Shown here in pieces: positions 35,608-44,286 of a stretch of DNA of 64,000 bases. The stretch is taken from the NCBI GenBank assembly GCA_002427745.1, contig DIYF01000127.1, positions 1 to 64,000 on the forward strand. Reading direction: 5' to 3'. Every line of letters begins with the position of its first letter. Positions within the stretch are counted from its first letter, which is position 1. The notes under the pieces were generated by a model that was not told where the DNA came from, made no database searches, and worked only from the letters and a program-made list of their open reading frames with translations. The DNA is from Roseivirga sp. UBA6061. GTDB lineage: Bacteria; Bacteroidota; Bacteroidia; Cytophagales; Cyclobacteriaceae. The position numbers and the translations under genes were made by a program.

Positions 35608-36633
35608 TCACTCTTTTGTCATTTGAATAGCTCTGCCTCCCTGGTAGTTGGTGAGGCTGGTAATCTCTCCGTTTTCATTCTCTTCAAACTGTATGGTAAA
35701 AGGAGTATTCACGGCAAAAAAGCGTTTGTCTGAAAGTGGATGAAGCTCAATCTCCGGCTGACCGGTAGCTTTTGCCAGCAGTTGGTTATCGCTTAGGCTG
35801 ATGTTGACACTGAAACCATTACCGATGGCATAGTTACCTGCGAGTTTTTCGAGTTGGTCAGGGGTGAGAATGAAGTTACGCGTTTCGTCAGTCGGGCTGT
35901 TATCCAGGCCCAGAAGGTCACCGATAGCCAGGTAGTTGGCGATGGCGTCTACCCGGTAGTCCTTTATGGTGGGTAAGTGGTTCTGCATGGCAATGATGTA
36001 GTAGGAAGAGACATGGTTTTTATAAAAGGGGTCATTCACAAAGTAGTCAACCATGCTGTCTTCCATAGTGCCGATAATCACTTTCGAATACCATTCGAAC
36101 CGGGCACTCCAGTCAGCCAGAATATTGTCGGTTACTTCAGAGATGCTTTCGTTGAAGCGCTCTACCATGCGCTTGTCATCAATATAGAGTCCATTTAGCT
36201 TTTCAATCAGGGGCTCAAACCTTGAGGGCATATTATCAATATTGCGCATAAGGTGGTCGTAGCCGTTGCTGGTGGTAATAAACTCTGAAACTGTAGTCGT
36301 GACTTGAAACAGGGGGGCGTTTTTCCTGTCCCTGTAGTCCTCAGCGGTCAGCTGACCAGAGAGAATCAGGGATATCAGGGAGTCTTTACGGTTATAGAAC
36401 TCGATCAGTCCATTAGTCTTGGCAATATCGATGGCTAGTTCCTGGCGTACCTGGGTAAGGATAGAAGATATCTTTTCATCCTTTTTATTGATCTCACTCT
36501 GGTTGTTGATGGCCAGGGCAATAAGGATTCCGGCTATGACCAAAACGATTTCTCCGGTAGCGTAGATCACATACTGGAGCAGCTTATTTTTGGCGAGTAG
36601 TTTCTGGCGCATGTTCCTGAAAATTTTGATCAT
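35608..36633 (-). CDS. DUF6090 membrane protein with C-terminal DUF3471-like domain
   Basis: The 341-residue protein starts with the DUF6090 signature FRNMRQKLLAKNKLLQYVIYATGEIVLVIAGILIALAINNQSE, which contains the single membrane segment. The middle is a helical periplasmic domain. The last 80 residues (LTPDQLEKLAGNYAIGNG onward) resemble the small beta domain DUF3471 found behind beta-lactamase-like proteins. No enzyme activity is known. Fusion of the two is not a combination I know well. The next gene upstream is 102 bases away. Confidence 0.8.
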   Translation of the reverse strand: MIKIFRNMRQKLLAKNKLLQYVIYATGEIVLVIAGILIALAINNQSEINKKDEKISSILTQVRQELAIDIAKTNGLIEFYNRKDSLISLILSGQLTAEDYRDRKNAPLFQVTTTVSEFITTSNGYDHLMRNIDNMPSRFEPLIEKLNGLYIDDKRMVERFNESISEVTDNILADWSARFEWYSKVIIGTMEDSMVDYFVNDPFYKNHVSSYYIIAMQNHLPTIKDYRVDAIANYLAIGDLLGLDNSPTDETRNFILTPDQLEKLAGNYAIGNGFSVNISLSDNQLLAKATGQPEIELHPLSDKRFFAVNTPFTIQFEENENGEITSLTNYQGGRAIQMTKE

Positions 36634-36735
36634 AGGAGTGGGTGCTACCTTGTGAAACTAATGATTACTTACGGCTCGTGCAAAACTGTATCTTCAGGCA
36701 TACAAGCCGGATTCCCCGTATAAACCGAAAACTTC

Positions 36736-37191
36736 TTAGTTAAATAAGTAGGCTGTTCTGCTTTGGCTGCCCGGAATACCTATGATGTTGTTTAGGTAGT
36801 CCTGCTGGAATTCCAGACTACCCTGTCTGCTGATATAACCTTCTCCGTAAGGCATGCAGGTTCCCCAGGAGCCTGACTGACGACAGTTTTCCAGGTCTGT
36901 TACTTTTACAATGGTATGGTTTCCTGTGACAATAACGAGGTGCTTGAAGGACTTCGCTTCACTGAGCAACTCCTGGATATTGTCTTTGGTAAGTTCACTT
37001 TGTTTCTCAGCAGCATCGGCTGCCAGTTCCCTGAATCTGACAATGGGTCGGGTGATGTCAGCTGTTTCCAGACTTTTGGTATTGGTCAGAAAATCAGTTA
37101 CCAGGCTACCCTCCTGTAAACCTGAATTCACAGGAGTCAGGGAGGCGAAAAGACTGAAGATAAGTGCGGAAAAAAGGCTAAGTGTTTTCAT
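36736..37191 (-). CDS. Small secreted protein of unknown function
   Basis: A 151-residue protein with a signal peptide ending PVNS. The mature part has a helical first half rich in Glu and Lys and a C-terminal section with two cysteines (CRQSGSWGTCMPYGEGYI) that could form a disulphide. LVIVTGNHTIVKVTDLENC looks like a beta strand pair. I do not recognise a family. It lies 68 bases downstream of an HD hydrolase gene on the same strand. Confidence 0.6.
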   Translation of the reverse strand: MKTLSLFSALIFSLFASLTPVNSGLQEGSLVTDFLTNTKSLETADITRPIVRFRELAADAAEKQSELTKDNIQELLSEAKSFKHLVIVTGNHTIVKVTDLENCRQSGSWGTCMPYGEGYISRQGSLEFQQDYLNNIIGIPGSQSRTAYLFN

Positions 37192-37259
37192 AAGATTTAG
37201 TTTAAAGACGACTTCATGAACTTAGTCTATCAGGGCTGTGATTCCAAGTGAAGAAACTG

Positions 37260-37862
37260 TTAAACTTCTTTTTTCAGATACCCTTTTTCCACACTTTCAT
37301 CGAGTAAGTTTTTTGCGTAATTCCACACCGTCTCCGAACCGTTTCCAATCTTCTTTTTCTTGTCCACTACTGTTTCGTACGAGACATTAAACTCAGCCCA
37401 GGTACCTCCTTCATTGGATGCATTTTGCAGCATAGGCTCAAAGCGATCCATGGCTTTGGCAAAGCGGGCATCGTCTGTTTCTCCTTCTTCAAATTCCAGC
37501 CAGATATCAACCAGTTCCTGAGCTTGTTCTTCGGGCAGCATACCGAAAATACGCTTTGCTGCCTTGAGCTCTTCTTCGGTATTGACATGGTTTTTGGTGG
37601 TGTCGAAAAGGAAGGTATCTCCTGCATCTATTTCTACGATATCATGGATCAGCAGCATCTTGATCACCCTTAGCAGGTTAACAGGAGTATTGGAATGTTC
37701 GGCCAGTACCATAGCCATCATGGCCAGGTGCCAGCTGTGCTCTGCATCGTTCTCATGACGGTCGCTGTTGAACAGACGGGTCTTACGCTGAATGTATTTC
37801 AGCTTATCGATTTCTTTAATAAATGTGATTTGTTTCTGTAATGCGTCCTGATCGATATTCAT
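37260..37862 (-). CDS. HD-domain hydrolase, YfbR/HDDC2-like nucleotidase
   Basis: A 200-residue HD hydrolase of the YfbR/HDDC2 group (5'-deoxynucleotidases). Metal ligands: ENDAEHSWHLAMMAMVLAEH gives the first His, LLIHDIVEIDAGDTF the HD pair, and FAKAMDRFEPMLQN the distal Asp, all in order. It likely removes phosphate from deoxynucleoside monophosphates. The arrangement and length agree with the family. The 283-base gap to the next + gene holds a divergent promoter region. Confidence 0.85.
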   Translation of the reverse strand: MNIDQDALQKQITFIKEIDKLKYIQRKTRLFNSDRHENDAEHSWHLAMMAMVLAEHSNTPVNLLRVIKMLLIHDIVEIDAGDTFLFDTTKNHVNTEEELKAAKRIFGMLPEEQAQELVDIWLEFEEGETDDARFAKAMDRFEPMLQNASNEGGTWAEFNVSYETVVDKKKKIGNGSETVWNYAKNLLDESVEKGYLKKEV

Positions 37863-38145
37863 ATCCCTGCTGACTGATTTGAGCTAAAATTGTCAAGTAT
37901 GTATGACCTTCCCAAAAGAAGATGGTTAGCTGTTTATTAAGAAAGGTAGAGAGATTTAGTTTTTTGTTAACATGGATTTTGCGTCCGTTGACTGAAGTGA
38001 CCGATTGTCAGAGTCAAAAGCAGCTCAGTACCTGAATTTCCCGTACCCTTCGTTCTTTCATCAACAATTTTGCGCCTGATCCCAGGAGGGTATTGAAGGA
38101 GAGGGGAATGGTCTAGGTTTACGGTAATCAAAAATACATCTGTCC

Positions 38146-39000
38146 ATGAAATACGGCTATTTACTGTTTCTGATGGGGTTCTTTAATTGGGGGTACGCGC
38201 AATCGGGATTGCATCCCAAATGGGTAAATGAGACCGAAGTAGTATACTACGATCGTTCAGGGAAGGTCTGGGTACATAATATCGAATCCAGACAGCGCAG
38301 GGAACTGACCAATGGAAGCCAGCCGGCACCTAACCCTGTGCGGCCCGGAGTCTATGCCCTTAGAAAAAGGGCCAATGGTAAATCAGGTATTGTCATTATG
38401 GATGAAAAGCAACCGGATGATCTGTTGATGATTGATACCCGGGTGCCTGGTCAGAACTCCTATCATCCTATCTGGTCTTTTGACGGCAACTATCTGGCTT
38501 TTAATGCAGAGCATCCCGGGAACAAGACCTCAACACTTTATATCTACGACTATCAGAAAAAGAGCTTGCGGCCATATCTGGAAGACAGGATTGTCGGAGC
38601 ACCTTCTTTTTTTCCCAATGGAGATGTGCTTTTGCCTACCCATGATGAAGAAGTTTTCAGCCTGCTCAGGTTCAATAGGGCCACCGGAAAAACGATCACC
38701 TTATCAAGTGATAACCTGCGCTACTTTTTTGCTGATGCCTCACCGGATGGAAACAAAGTCGTAGTAGGCATGACAGATAAGGAAAATGCAGAAAACTATG
38801 ATTTGTGGATGCTGGATCTGAAAACGGGGCAAAAGAAACAGCTCACCAATACACCTGTCAAAGAGTTTTGCGGGCGCTGGTCACCTTCAGGAGAAAAGCT
38901 GCTGGTCTTTTCGGAAATGGAAGGAACCTATCATGTGCTGATTATGGATACCAATGGTGAAAATGTGATAAACCTGACTGCTACTGCAAATGAGGAATAG
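38146..39000 (+). CDS. PD40/TolB-like periplasmic propeller protein
   Basis: A 284-residue secreted protein (signal peptide ending GYAQ) made of TolB-type blades: HPIWSFDGNYLAFNA, FADASPDGNKVVVGM, CGRWSPSGEKLLVFS and others, each ending in I-Y-D or M-D-T. About six blades can be seen. It has no other domain, so it is a ligand- or partner-binding protein. A sequence TAGGTTTA at 38114-38121, with TTG 19 bases upstream, is one mismatch from the -7 consensus. The gene stands alone on the + strand. Confidence 0.8.
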   Translation: MKYGYLLFLMGFFNWGYAQSGLHPKWVNETEVVYYDRSGKVWVHNIESRQRRELTNGSQPAPNPVRPGVYALRKRANGKSGIVIMDEKQPDDLLMIDTRVPGQNSYHPIWSFDGNYLAFNAEHPGNKTSTLYIYDYQKKSLRPYLEDRIVGAPSFFPNGDVLLPTHDEEVFSLLRFNRATGKTITLSSDNLRYFFADASPDGNKVVVGMTDKENAENYDLWMLDLKTGQKKQLTNTPVKEFCGRWSPSGEKLLVFSEMEGTYHVLIMDTNGENVINLTATANEE

Positions 39001-39063
39001 ATATGGACCTGATTTTTTGGTACAACTGCCGGTAGGACAGGACTGTCTCATCTGTCTTACAGG

Positions 39064-39516
39064 TTAATTTTCGGCTATTTGAATCAGAGCTTCTAAGAAC
39101 TGTATTCTGTTTTGAGTGTCCACTGTTAATTGAAGATTCATGGCCATAGCTGCCATGGACCCTCCCTTATAAAGAAGTCCATACACCTCTTCATTCTTAT
39201 CCCTCATTTTGATCCAGCTGCGTTGAGATTCAATGATTTTAGATTTATATGCCTTTGTTTCTTCTAATTCAAATGAATCATCAAACTCCGATTCTTCCTT
39301 CAGTCTTGCATTGATATGTCTCATAAGCTCAGAATACCTCACATTCAGGATACTGTCATAGTGCCTGAACTCCTTCAGAGAACAAAAGGTCATTTCTGTT
39401 TGACTGCCATCATAGCAATCAAATTGGTTTTCTGCTTTATTCTGAGAAAACAGCGGGGAAGTGGCACAGAGCATGAGAATTAAGCTGAACAGAGGAATTG
39501 TGCGGGTTTTTTTCAT
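39064..39516 (-). CDS. LprI-like (DUF1311) periplasmic protein
   Basis: A 150-residue secreted protein (signal peptide ending PLFSQ) with the DUF1311/LprI fold: FDCYDGSQTEMTFCSLKEF holds the two conserved cysteines, and ESQRSWIKMRDKNEEVY is the family's conserved tryptophan region. Some LprI-type proteins inhibit lysozyme; for this one that is only an inference from family. It stands alone, divergent to the AGCS gene, with a 174-base gap between them. Confidence 0.8.
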   Translation of the reverse strand: MKKTRTIPLFSLILMLCATSPLFSQNKAENQFDCYDGSQTEMTFCSLKEFRHYDSILNVRYSELMRHINARLKEESEFDDSFELEETKAYKSKIIESQRSWIKMRDKNEEVYGLLYKGGSMAAMAMNLQLTVDTQNRIQFLEALIQIAEN

Positions 39517-39690
39517 TCGTAAATCTGTAAGAAGGTCTGGACAAGGGCTTTGTCTACCTTAATATAGTCTGCTGCCGGCTGGAAACCGAAATTTCTTCCC
39601 ATTAATCACCTGCTCGACACGAATTCATCATTCACCTTGCAGCATCGTTGGAATTGCCTTATTATAGCTTTTTAACCAAAAAACAATCAA

Positions 39691-41100
39691 TTGGGATTTC
39701 TTGAAGATGCGGTAACCTGGTTCAGCGGATGGATCTGGGGCGTACCATTGTTGATCATCGTGATGGGCGGTGGATTATTTTTTATGATCTATTCCCGCTT
39801 TATGCCTTTCCTGTATCTGAAGCATGCTGTAAACGTACTTCGTGGCAAATACGATGAAAGCAATGAGGAAGGGCAGATAAGCCATTATGAAGCTTTATCT
39901 ACCGCTATTGCTTCTACCGTGGGTATGGGCAATATCAGTGGGGTGGCGGTTGCCATTACCATGGGCGGACCGGGTGCTATCTTCTGGATGTGGGTAAGTG
40001 CCTTCTTCGGTATGGCTACCAAATTCTTCACCTGTACCCTGGCCGTAATGTATCGCGGCAAAGACAGTGAAGGAGAGGTACGTGGCGGACCAATGTATGT
40101 GATCACGGAAGGTCTGGGTAAGAAATGGAAACCTATGGCTACCTTCTTCTGTATCGTGGGGCTTGTGGGGGCTCTGCCGATCTTTCAGGCCAACCAATTG
40201 ACAGCCGCTCTGAATGCTGTGGTAGGAGGAGCTGTGGGCTATGACACCAGTGCCACGATCGGCATTTTGGGCTCTGATGTAGCCATTGCCTCGCTGGTTA
40301 CCGGTCTGGTACTTACCGTGGTAGTATCTATGGTCATCTTCGGTGGAATTAAGAAAATCAGTAAGGTAGCTTCCAAACTGGTGCCCATCATGGTAGTACT
40401 CTACTTCGTACTGGTGATCTATATCTTACTACAGAATGCAGGTGAAATACCCGGTATCTTCGGTTTGATCTTCCAGGAAGCCTTTTCACCGGATGCCGCT
40501 TTTGGCGGTGCTGTTGGTGCCATCATCATTATTGGTGCCAAGCGTGCGGCTTTCTCCAATGAAGCAGGTATTGGTACGGCTCCTATGGTACACGGAGATA
40601 CAAAAACGAATGAACCGGTGCGCGAAGGGCTGGTGGCCATGTTGGGCCCCGCTATCGATACACTGATTGTATGTACCCTGACGGCCCTTGTAATCCTGGG
40701 CACGGGCGTATATGAGGGAGCGGAAGATACAGGAGGAATTTTCGGGGTTACTCTGACGCTTAAGGCATTCAGTACTGCTATTCCGGGAGCCGGAGGCTAT
40801 CTCTTAGGTTTGTGTATCCTTATTTTTGCAGTATCTACTTTGCTTTCCTATTCTTACTATGGAGTGAAATGTATGTCGTTTATGCTGGGGGTTAAATACG
40901 GTAACTATTATAACTACATCTATATCGGTACTATTGTGGTCGGAGCGGTTGCCTCGCTTGGCTTTGTGGTAAGCCTTATCGATGGCGGTTTTGCCCTGAT
41001 GGCGATTCCTACAATGATTTCGGCACTGATACTGGCACCCAAAGCGATGGAAGCTGCCAAGAGCTACTTTAAGCGCCTGAAAGCGGGAGAGATGGCCTGA
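39691..41100 (+). CDS. Alanine/glycine:cation symporter (AGCS family)
   Basis: A 469-residue inner-membrane Na+ (or H+) symporter for alanine or glycine. The family motif is clear: AAFSNEAGIGTAPMVHG; also GGPMYVITEGLG and ASTVGMGNISGVAVAITMGGPGAIFWMW, which belong to the AGCS core. The start is a TTG at 39691: the frame is closed by TAA at 39673 and there is no ATG between, while the next ATG (in LLIIVMGGG) would cut into the first membrane segment. No obvious transport partner lies beside it; it is followed by a 198-base gap. Confidence 0.92.
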   Translation: MGFLEDAVTWFSGWIWGVPLLIIVMGGGLFFMIYSRFMPFLYLKHAVNVLRGKYDESNEEGQISHYEALSTAIASTVGMGNISGVAVAITMGGPGAIFWMWVSAFFGMATKFFTCTLAVMYRGKDSEGEVRGGPMYVITEGLGKKWKPMATFFCIVGLVGALPIFQANQLTAALNAVVGGAVGYDTSATIGILGSDVAIASLVTGLVLTVVVSMVIFGGIKKISKVASKLVPIMVVLYFVLVIYILLQNAGEIPGIFGLIFQEAFSPDAAFGGAVGAIIIIGAKRAAFSNEAGIGTAPMVHGDTKTNEPVREGLVAMLGPAIDTLIVCTLTALVILGTGVYEGAEDTGGIFGVTLTLKAFSTAIPGAGGYLLGLCILIFAVSTLLSYSYYGVKCMSFMLGVKYGNYYNYIYIGTIVVGAVASLGFVVSLIDGGFALMAIPTMISALILAPKAMEAAKSYFKRLKAGEMA

Positions 41101-41171
41101 TCATTCAGAGTCAATATGATTACCTGTTAAGAAGGTTAAGAGAGACAGAGTTCTTCAAGTTATAAATGTCA

Positions 41172-41188
41172 CAGGTTTGGAAAACCTG
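41172..41188. repeat. Short palindromic element in intergenic region
   Basis: CAGGTTT and AAACCTG form a perfect 7-bp stem around GGA; followed by CGAGGT. Similar AGGTTTT/AAAACCT elements are common between genes in Bacteroidota. It may act as a transcript end structure. Confidence 0.45.
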
Positions 41189-41267
41189 CGAGGTTAGTAA
41201 TAAGTCTGTGTTCTTTTCTTTTTCTCTGAGTAACAGATAATTTCTAAACGGTACGGCTCCGTTTCTC

Positions 41268-41297
41268 TCTAAAGTCTAAAGTCTAAAGTCTAAAGTC
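41268..41297. repeat. Tandem heptamer TCTAAAG, four copies
   Basis: Four perfect copies of TCTAAAG followed by a partial fifth copy, ending two bases before the stop codon of the thioredoxin-like gene at 41299. Short tandem repeats of this type are prone to slippage. As it lies after the gene, it should not change the protein; an effect on the transcript end is possible. Confidence 0.8.
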
Positions 41298-41298
41298 T

Positions 41299-41907
41299 TT
41301 AACTCGAAGCTTTGGCAGCCAGCTTTTTCATCAGTTTTACAAAGCGTCTGCTGTTGTAATTGGCCATGCCTGTTTTGGCTACTACGATTTTCCCTTCAGG
41401 TGAGATGACGAAGGTGGTGGGTACTACTCCGGTTTCATAGATGTCAGGAATGGGGCTGGCCAGCTTGTATATGGGGAAAGAGAAGCCCTTTCGTTTTACC
41501 CAGCCTCTGGCGGTTGACATCCGCTTGTCTTCAGAGATCATCAGGAATGCGATGTTGGGGTCTTCACCTACTTTCTCATACAAGCCGTCAATGCTTGGCA
41601 TTTCGGCAACACAGGGAGCACACCAGGTGGCCCAATAGTTCATAAAAATGGTTTTACCTTTCAGGTCCTGTACATCCAGAATATTGCCCTCAGTGTCTAC
41701 CAGTTTCATATCATAGTCGGCATCAAGTTTATCCTCCTCGTCTAACTCGCCCACATTCATGACACCGGTTTTCAGCACAACCTGCTGTACACGGCCAAAG
41801 ACTTCAGCCTGAGAGCCGGTGAAGTATATCACTGCAAAAATCACTACGATTACTGCTAATTCGATAATATCACGCCTGTTGACCTTCTTTTTTTTGTCTT
41901 TTGCCAT
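41299..41907 (-). CDS. TlpA/ResA-like membrane-anchored thioredoxin
   Basis: A 202-residue thiol-disulphide oxidoreductase. The lysine-rich N-terminus (KDKKKKVNRRD) precedes a single membrane anchor (about residues 13-29). The periplasmic thioredoxin domain has the active-site WCAPC and the cis-proline in VVPTTFVI. NYWATWCAPCVAEMP is typical of the TlpA/ResA group which reduces cytochrome c cysteines or periplasmic disulphides; the actual partner is unknown. A likely -7 element (TAGATTTG on the minus strand, 41975-41982) lies upstream. A heptamer repeat follows the stop codon. Confidence 0.93.
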   Translation of the reverse strand: MAKDKKKKVNRRDIIELAVIVVIFAVIYFTGSQAEVFGRVQQVVLKTGVMNVGELDEEDKLDADYDMKLVDTEGNILDVQDLKGKTIFMNYWATWCAPCVAEMPSIDGLYEKVGEDPNIAFLMISEDKRMSTARGWVKRKGFSFPIYKLASPIPDIYETGVVPTTFVISPEGKIVVAKTGMANYNSRRFVKLMKKLAAKASS

Positions 41908-41974
41908 AGTTCAAAGTACTCAAACTGTCGATAAAAAGTTCCTTTTCAACGAAAACCTTGTCGTTTTCATTACA

Positions 41975-41982
41975 CAAATCTA
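41975..41982 (-). promoter_or_regulatory. -7 element upstream of the thioredoxin-like gene
   Basis: Reads TAGATTTG on the minus strand, a full match to TAnnTTTG, and sits about 70 bases before the start codon at 41907. No clear -33 TTTG was seen at the usual 17-23 bases, so the call rests on the -7 element only. Confidence 0.45.
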
Positions 41983-42032
41983 AAAACACGACTTTTTACT
42001 GACATTTTAATGTACCTTGTATATTGGAAGGG

Positions 42033-42064
42033 ATTTATACACAGCACAATAGTGTTGTATAAAT
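42033..42064 (+). promoter_or_regulatory. Hairpin directly upstream of a small ORF
   Basis: ATTTATAC and GTATAAAT pair perfectly, with GCAC/GTG possible inside the loop; the structure ends ten bases before the ATG at 42075. In a leader it could hinder or position translation of the small protein. It may also be an operator. Confidence 0.4.
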
Positions 42065-42074
42065 AAAAGGAACG

Positions 42075-42290
42075 ATGATCACTATTAAATATGCAGACCG
42101 CAACCGCATGGTGGACAGGTGGGTGTCGGTATTCGAGGAGGTGGTACTAAGTCACCAGTTGGTAAGAGATACTAAACTGGAAGAACCTGTGCTCACTTCA
42201 GGTAAAGAGGAGGTGAGAGGAGAGAAGGCAATAAGCCTTTATGTAAATCGCCTCAAGCGCGATGTGGTAACCGACTGGGCTCCCTGGTAA
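42075..42290 (+). CDS. Small protein of unknown function (71 aa)
   Basis: A 71-residue, charged, non-secreted protein. The second half (LTSGKEEVRGEKAISLYVNRLKRD) resembles in style the C-terminal part of glutaredoxin- or GST-like small domains, but no catalytic cysteine is present, so I assign no family. The upstream AAAGGAACG before the ATG at 42075 is a purine-rich stretch that could bind ribosomes. A hairpin lies ten bases before the start. Its location between two normal genes and good length of the open frame favour a real gene. Confidence 0.6.
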   Translation: MITIKYADRNRMVDRWVSVFEEVVLSHQLVRDTKLEEPVLTSGKEEVRGEKAISLYVNRLKRDVVTDWAPW

Positions 42291-42343
42291 TTCTTTGCCG
42301 TCTTTTTTGAAAATTCCTGAAACCGCAACCCGCGTTTTCTGGT

Positions 42344-42351
42344 TACCTTTG
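42344..42351 (+). promoter_or_regulatory. -7 element before the DUF4399 lipoprotein gene
   Basis: TACCTTTG at 42344-42351 is a full match to TAnnTTTG and lies about 60 bases before the ATG at 42411. The -33 region has no clear TTTG at the usual distance. Confidence 0.4.
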
Positions 42352-42410
42352 TGTCTTGTTTAATACAAGTAATCTGAACCAGAATAACGAACCCTGATAA
42401 CAATTCCCCA

Positions 42411-42809
42411 ATGAAGTATTTAAAGAGCATTTTTGCCATCGTTTTAGTGGCCTCTTTCCTTGTGTCCTGTGAATCAAAGGAAGGTGTTGACTTCGGAAAC
42501 CTGAAAGATGGTGATACAGTCGGTACCACCTTTAAAGTCACCTTTGAAGTTTATGGTAAGACGATCAGACCTGCAGGTACGGAAGAGGAAGGTACCGGAC
42601 ACCACCACATTATCATTGATGATACCTTTGTAGCAGCCGGTACGGTAGTACCCGCAGACGATACCCATATTCACTTTGGAAAAGGACAGACTGAAACTGA
42701 ACTGACCCTGACTCCGGGTAAACATACCCTGACCCTCCAGTTTGCTGATTATGCTCATCGTTCTTTTGGCGGTAAGTGGAGCAAGACCATTACGGTGAAT
42801 GTAGAGTAA
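42411..42809 (+). CDS. DUF4399 lipoprotein
   Basis: A 132-residue lipoprotein (lipobox FLVSC) of the DUF4399 family. It shows GTGHHHIIIDD, THIHFGKGQTETELTLTPGKHTLTLQFADYAHRSF, typical of this small beta-sandwich, whose histidine cluster suggests metal binding. No function is established for the family. It stands alone and is closed by a good terminator 17 bases after the stop. Confidence 0.9.
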   Translation: MKYLKSIFAIVLVASFLVSCESKEGVDFGNLKDGDTVGTTFKVTFEVYGKTIRPAGTEEEGTGHHHIIIDDTFVAAGTVVPADDTHIHFGKGQTETELTLTPGKHTLTLQFADYAHRSFGGKWSKTITVNVE

Positions 42810-42826
42810 GGATTGAAAGAAAGTTG

Positions 42827-42866
42827 AAAAGGGCCATCTTCCTGCAGGGAGATGGCCCTTTTTTAT
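42827..42866 (+). terminator. Intrinsic terminator of the DUF4399 gene
   Basis: AAAAGGGCCATCT pairs with AGATGGCCCTTTT around ten bases and the right arm runs into TTTTATTTT. A strong rho-independent structure. Confidence 0.9.
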
Positions 42867-42924
42867 TTTAAAGGAGCAGAGTAAGAAAAGAATGGCTGAG
42901 GTTTTGAATGGACCCTTTTACTAT

Positions 42925-43350
42925 TTAATGCTGATCTACCAGCACCGGGTTGCCGTCAGGATCTATCAGGGCGAAAGAGGCGGGGCCTTCTGCTTTGTCA
43001 AGCCCGGTGGCATAAGTCGTCTTTAAGCCTTTTGCTATCACCTCCCGATAGATGCTGCGCGCATCCGAAGGGTTGAGTGTAATGGTGTTTTGCGGAAACA
43101 TGCCCTGAAAGAGACCTACTTTGGCAGCACCGTTTTCCATCAGCATCCACTTTTGAGCAATGCTGCCCGCTCCGGCTACCTGGGTAAAGCCCAGCTTTTC
43201 ATAAAAAGCCTTCGACTCAGCGATGTCTTTTACACTTAGAGAAATCGAAAACGTTTCGATGTTATGCTCCATGGCAGGTTGGCTCGTAAATGTTGACAGG
43301 CTGATAGCCAGGCCCAATACTGTGATGATAAGTCCGGAATTCTTCTTCAT
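42925..43350 (-). CDS. VOC (glyoxalase-like) protein with signal peptide
   Basis: A 141-residue protein of the vicinal oxygen chelate superfamily: FSISLSVKDIAESKAFYEKLGF is the first half and ALIDPDGNPVLVDQH the end with a metal-ligand position. Unusually, it begins with a signal-peptide-like segment (MKKNSGLIITVLGLAISLSTFTSQPA) before the internal Met27 at MEHNIETF, so it may be periplasmic; a cytosolic form from Met27 cannot be excluded. It lies 11 bases after an AraC regulator gene and is co-transcribed with it. Confidence 0.85.
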   Translation of the reverse strand: MKKNSGLIITVLGLAISLSTFTSQPAMEHNIETFSISLSVKDIAESKAFYEKLGFTQVAGAGSIAQKWMLMENGAAKVGLFQGMFPQNTITLNPSDARSIYREVIAKGLKTTYATGLDKAEGPASFALIDPDGNPVLVDQH

Positions 43351-43361
43351 AGATGTTCTGT

Positions 43362-44264
43362 TTAAAACTTAATTTTCTCAATAGGTACTTTACAGAGTAT
43401 GTCGAAACGCTCCCAGCCAATTTGCTCAGGTCCTTTCAGGAATTCTTCAATCGCAGGATAGTGCCTGGGCACATAACCGCTCTGGGGTAACCAGTCCTTG
43501 TACAGGTGATCCCATGCCTGGGCCACTTTTACCAAATCACCTTCACAGTGCAGCACAGCATATAATCCACCGGGGATTTCTGTTTTCTCAATCAGATCTC
43601 CGGCTGAAAACCCGCGTTCCAGGGCTACTGCAAAATCATAGCGGTACAGGTTGGCCGGGGTTACCTCCGGATCATCCACTGACATGCCAAACCTTCTTGA
43701 GCCTGTACGATCGAAACCATGTGCTTCATACCAGGACATGAGCCTTTCATAAGCCGTAATCAGCTCTGAACCGTCTGCTCCGAATACAGCTTTAATCAGG
43801 GCTACAGGGGTAGGAGGTAAATCCTCAATGTCAACCTTAAAATTCACTGGCGTACGTTTACGACCTTCTTCATAGGCAATATGAAAGTCTTTGTCCGGCT
43901 TTTCTTGATATATCCTGCTATTCCTCAGTTCAGGATCTTTTCTAAGCTTGCCGGGTGGAAAGCCATAACGCTGCTTAAACTGGCGTGTGAAGTTCTCAAC
44001 AGAGCCAAAGCCCACCTGCAGGGCGATTTCCTGAATTTTCAGGTCAAGGTGATGTTTGAGAAGAAAGGCTGCTTTTTCCAGTCTGAGACGAGAGATGGTC
44101 TCGTAGGGTGTTTCGTTTTTAAAAGCCTTGTATATGCGTTGAAAATGAAAGCTTGAGAAACCGGCCACATCAGCCAGTCTGGCTATGTTCAGTTCTTCCT
44201 GGAGGTGATCGTTGATGTGGTTGCTTACTTCATTGATGCGCTGTCGGTAGTAGTGATCTTCCAT
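43362..44264 (-). CDS. AraC-family regulator with GyrI-like effector domain
   Basis: Residues about 8-105 form the double helix-turn-helix of the AraC family (LADVAGFSSFHFQRIYKAFKNETPYE and IALQVGFGSVENFTRQFKQRYGFPPG). Residues about 140-296 form a GyrI-like (SOUL/BRD) small-molecule-binding domain starting VDIEDLPPTPVALIKAVFG. Such proteins respond to hydrophobic or cationic compounds. It lies divergently from ridA with a 22-bp perfect palindrome between them, which is the obvious candidate for its own operator. It is followed 11 bases later by a glyoxalase-like gene. Confidence 0.92.
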   Translation of the reverse strand: MEDHYYRQRINEVSNHINDHLQEELNIARLADVAGFSSFHFQRIYKAFKNETPYETISRLRLEKAAFLLKHHLDLKIQEIALQVGFGSVENFTRQFKQRYGFPPGKLRKDPELRNSRIYQEKPDKDFHIAYEEGRKRTPVNFKVDIEDLPPTPVALIKAVFGADGSELITAYERLMSWYEAHGFDRTGSRRFGMSVDDPEVTPANLYRYDFAVALERGFSAGDLIEKTEIPGGLYAVLHCEGDLVKVAQAWDHLYKDWLPQSGYVPRHYPAIEEFLKGPEQIGWERFDILCKVPIEKIKF

Positions 44265-44286
44265 AAAAATATTGCTTAGGGCTCAG

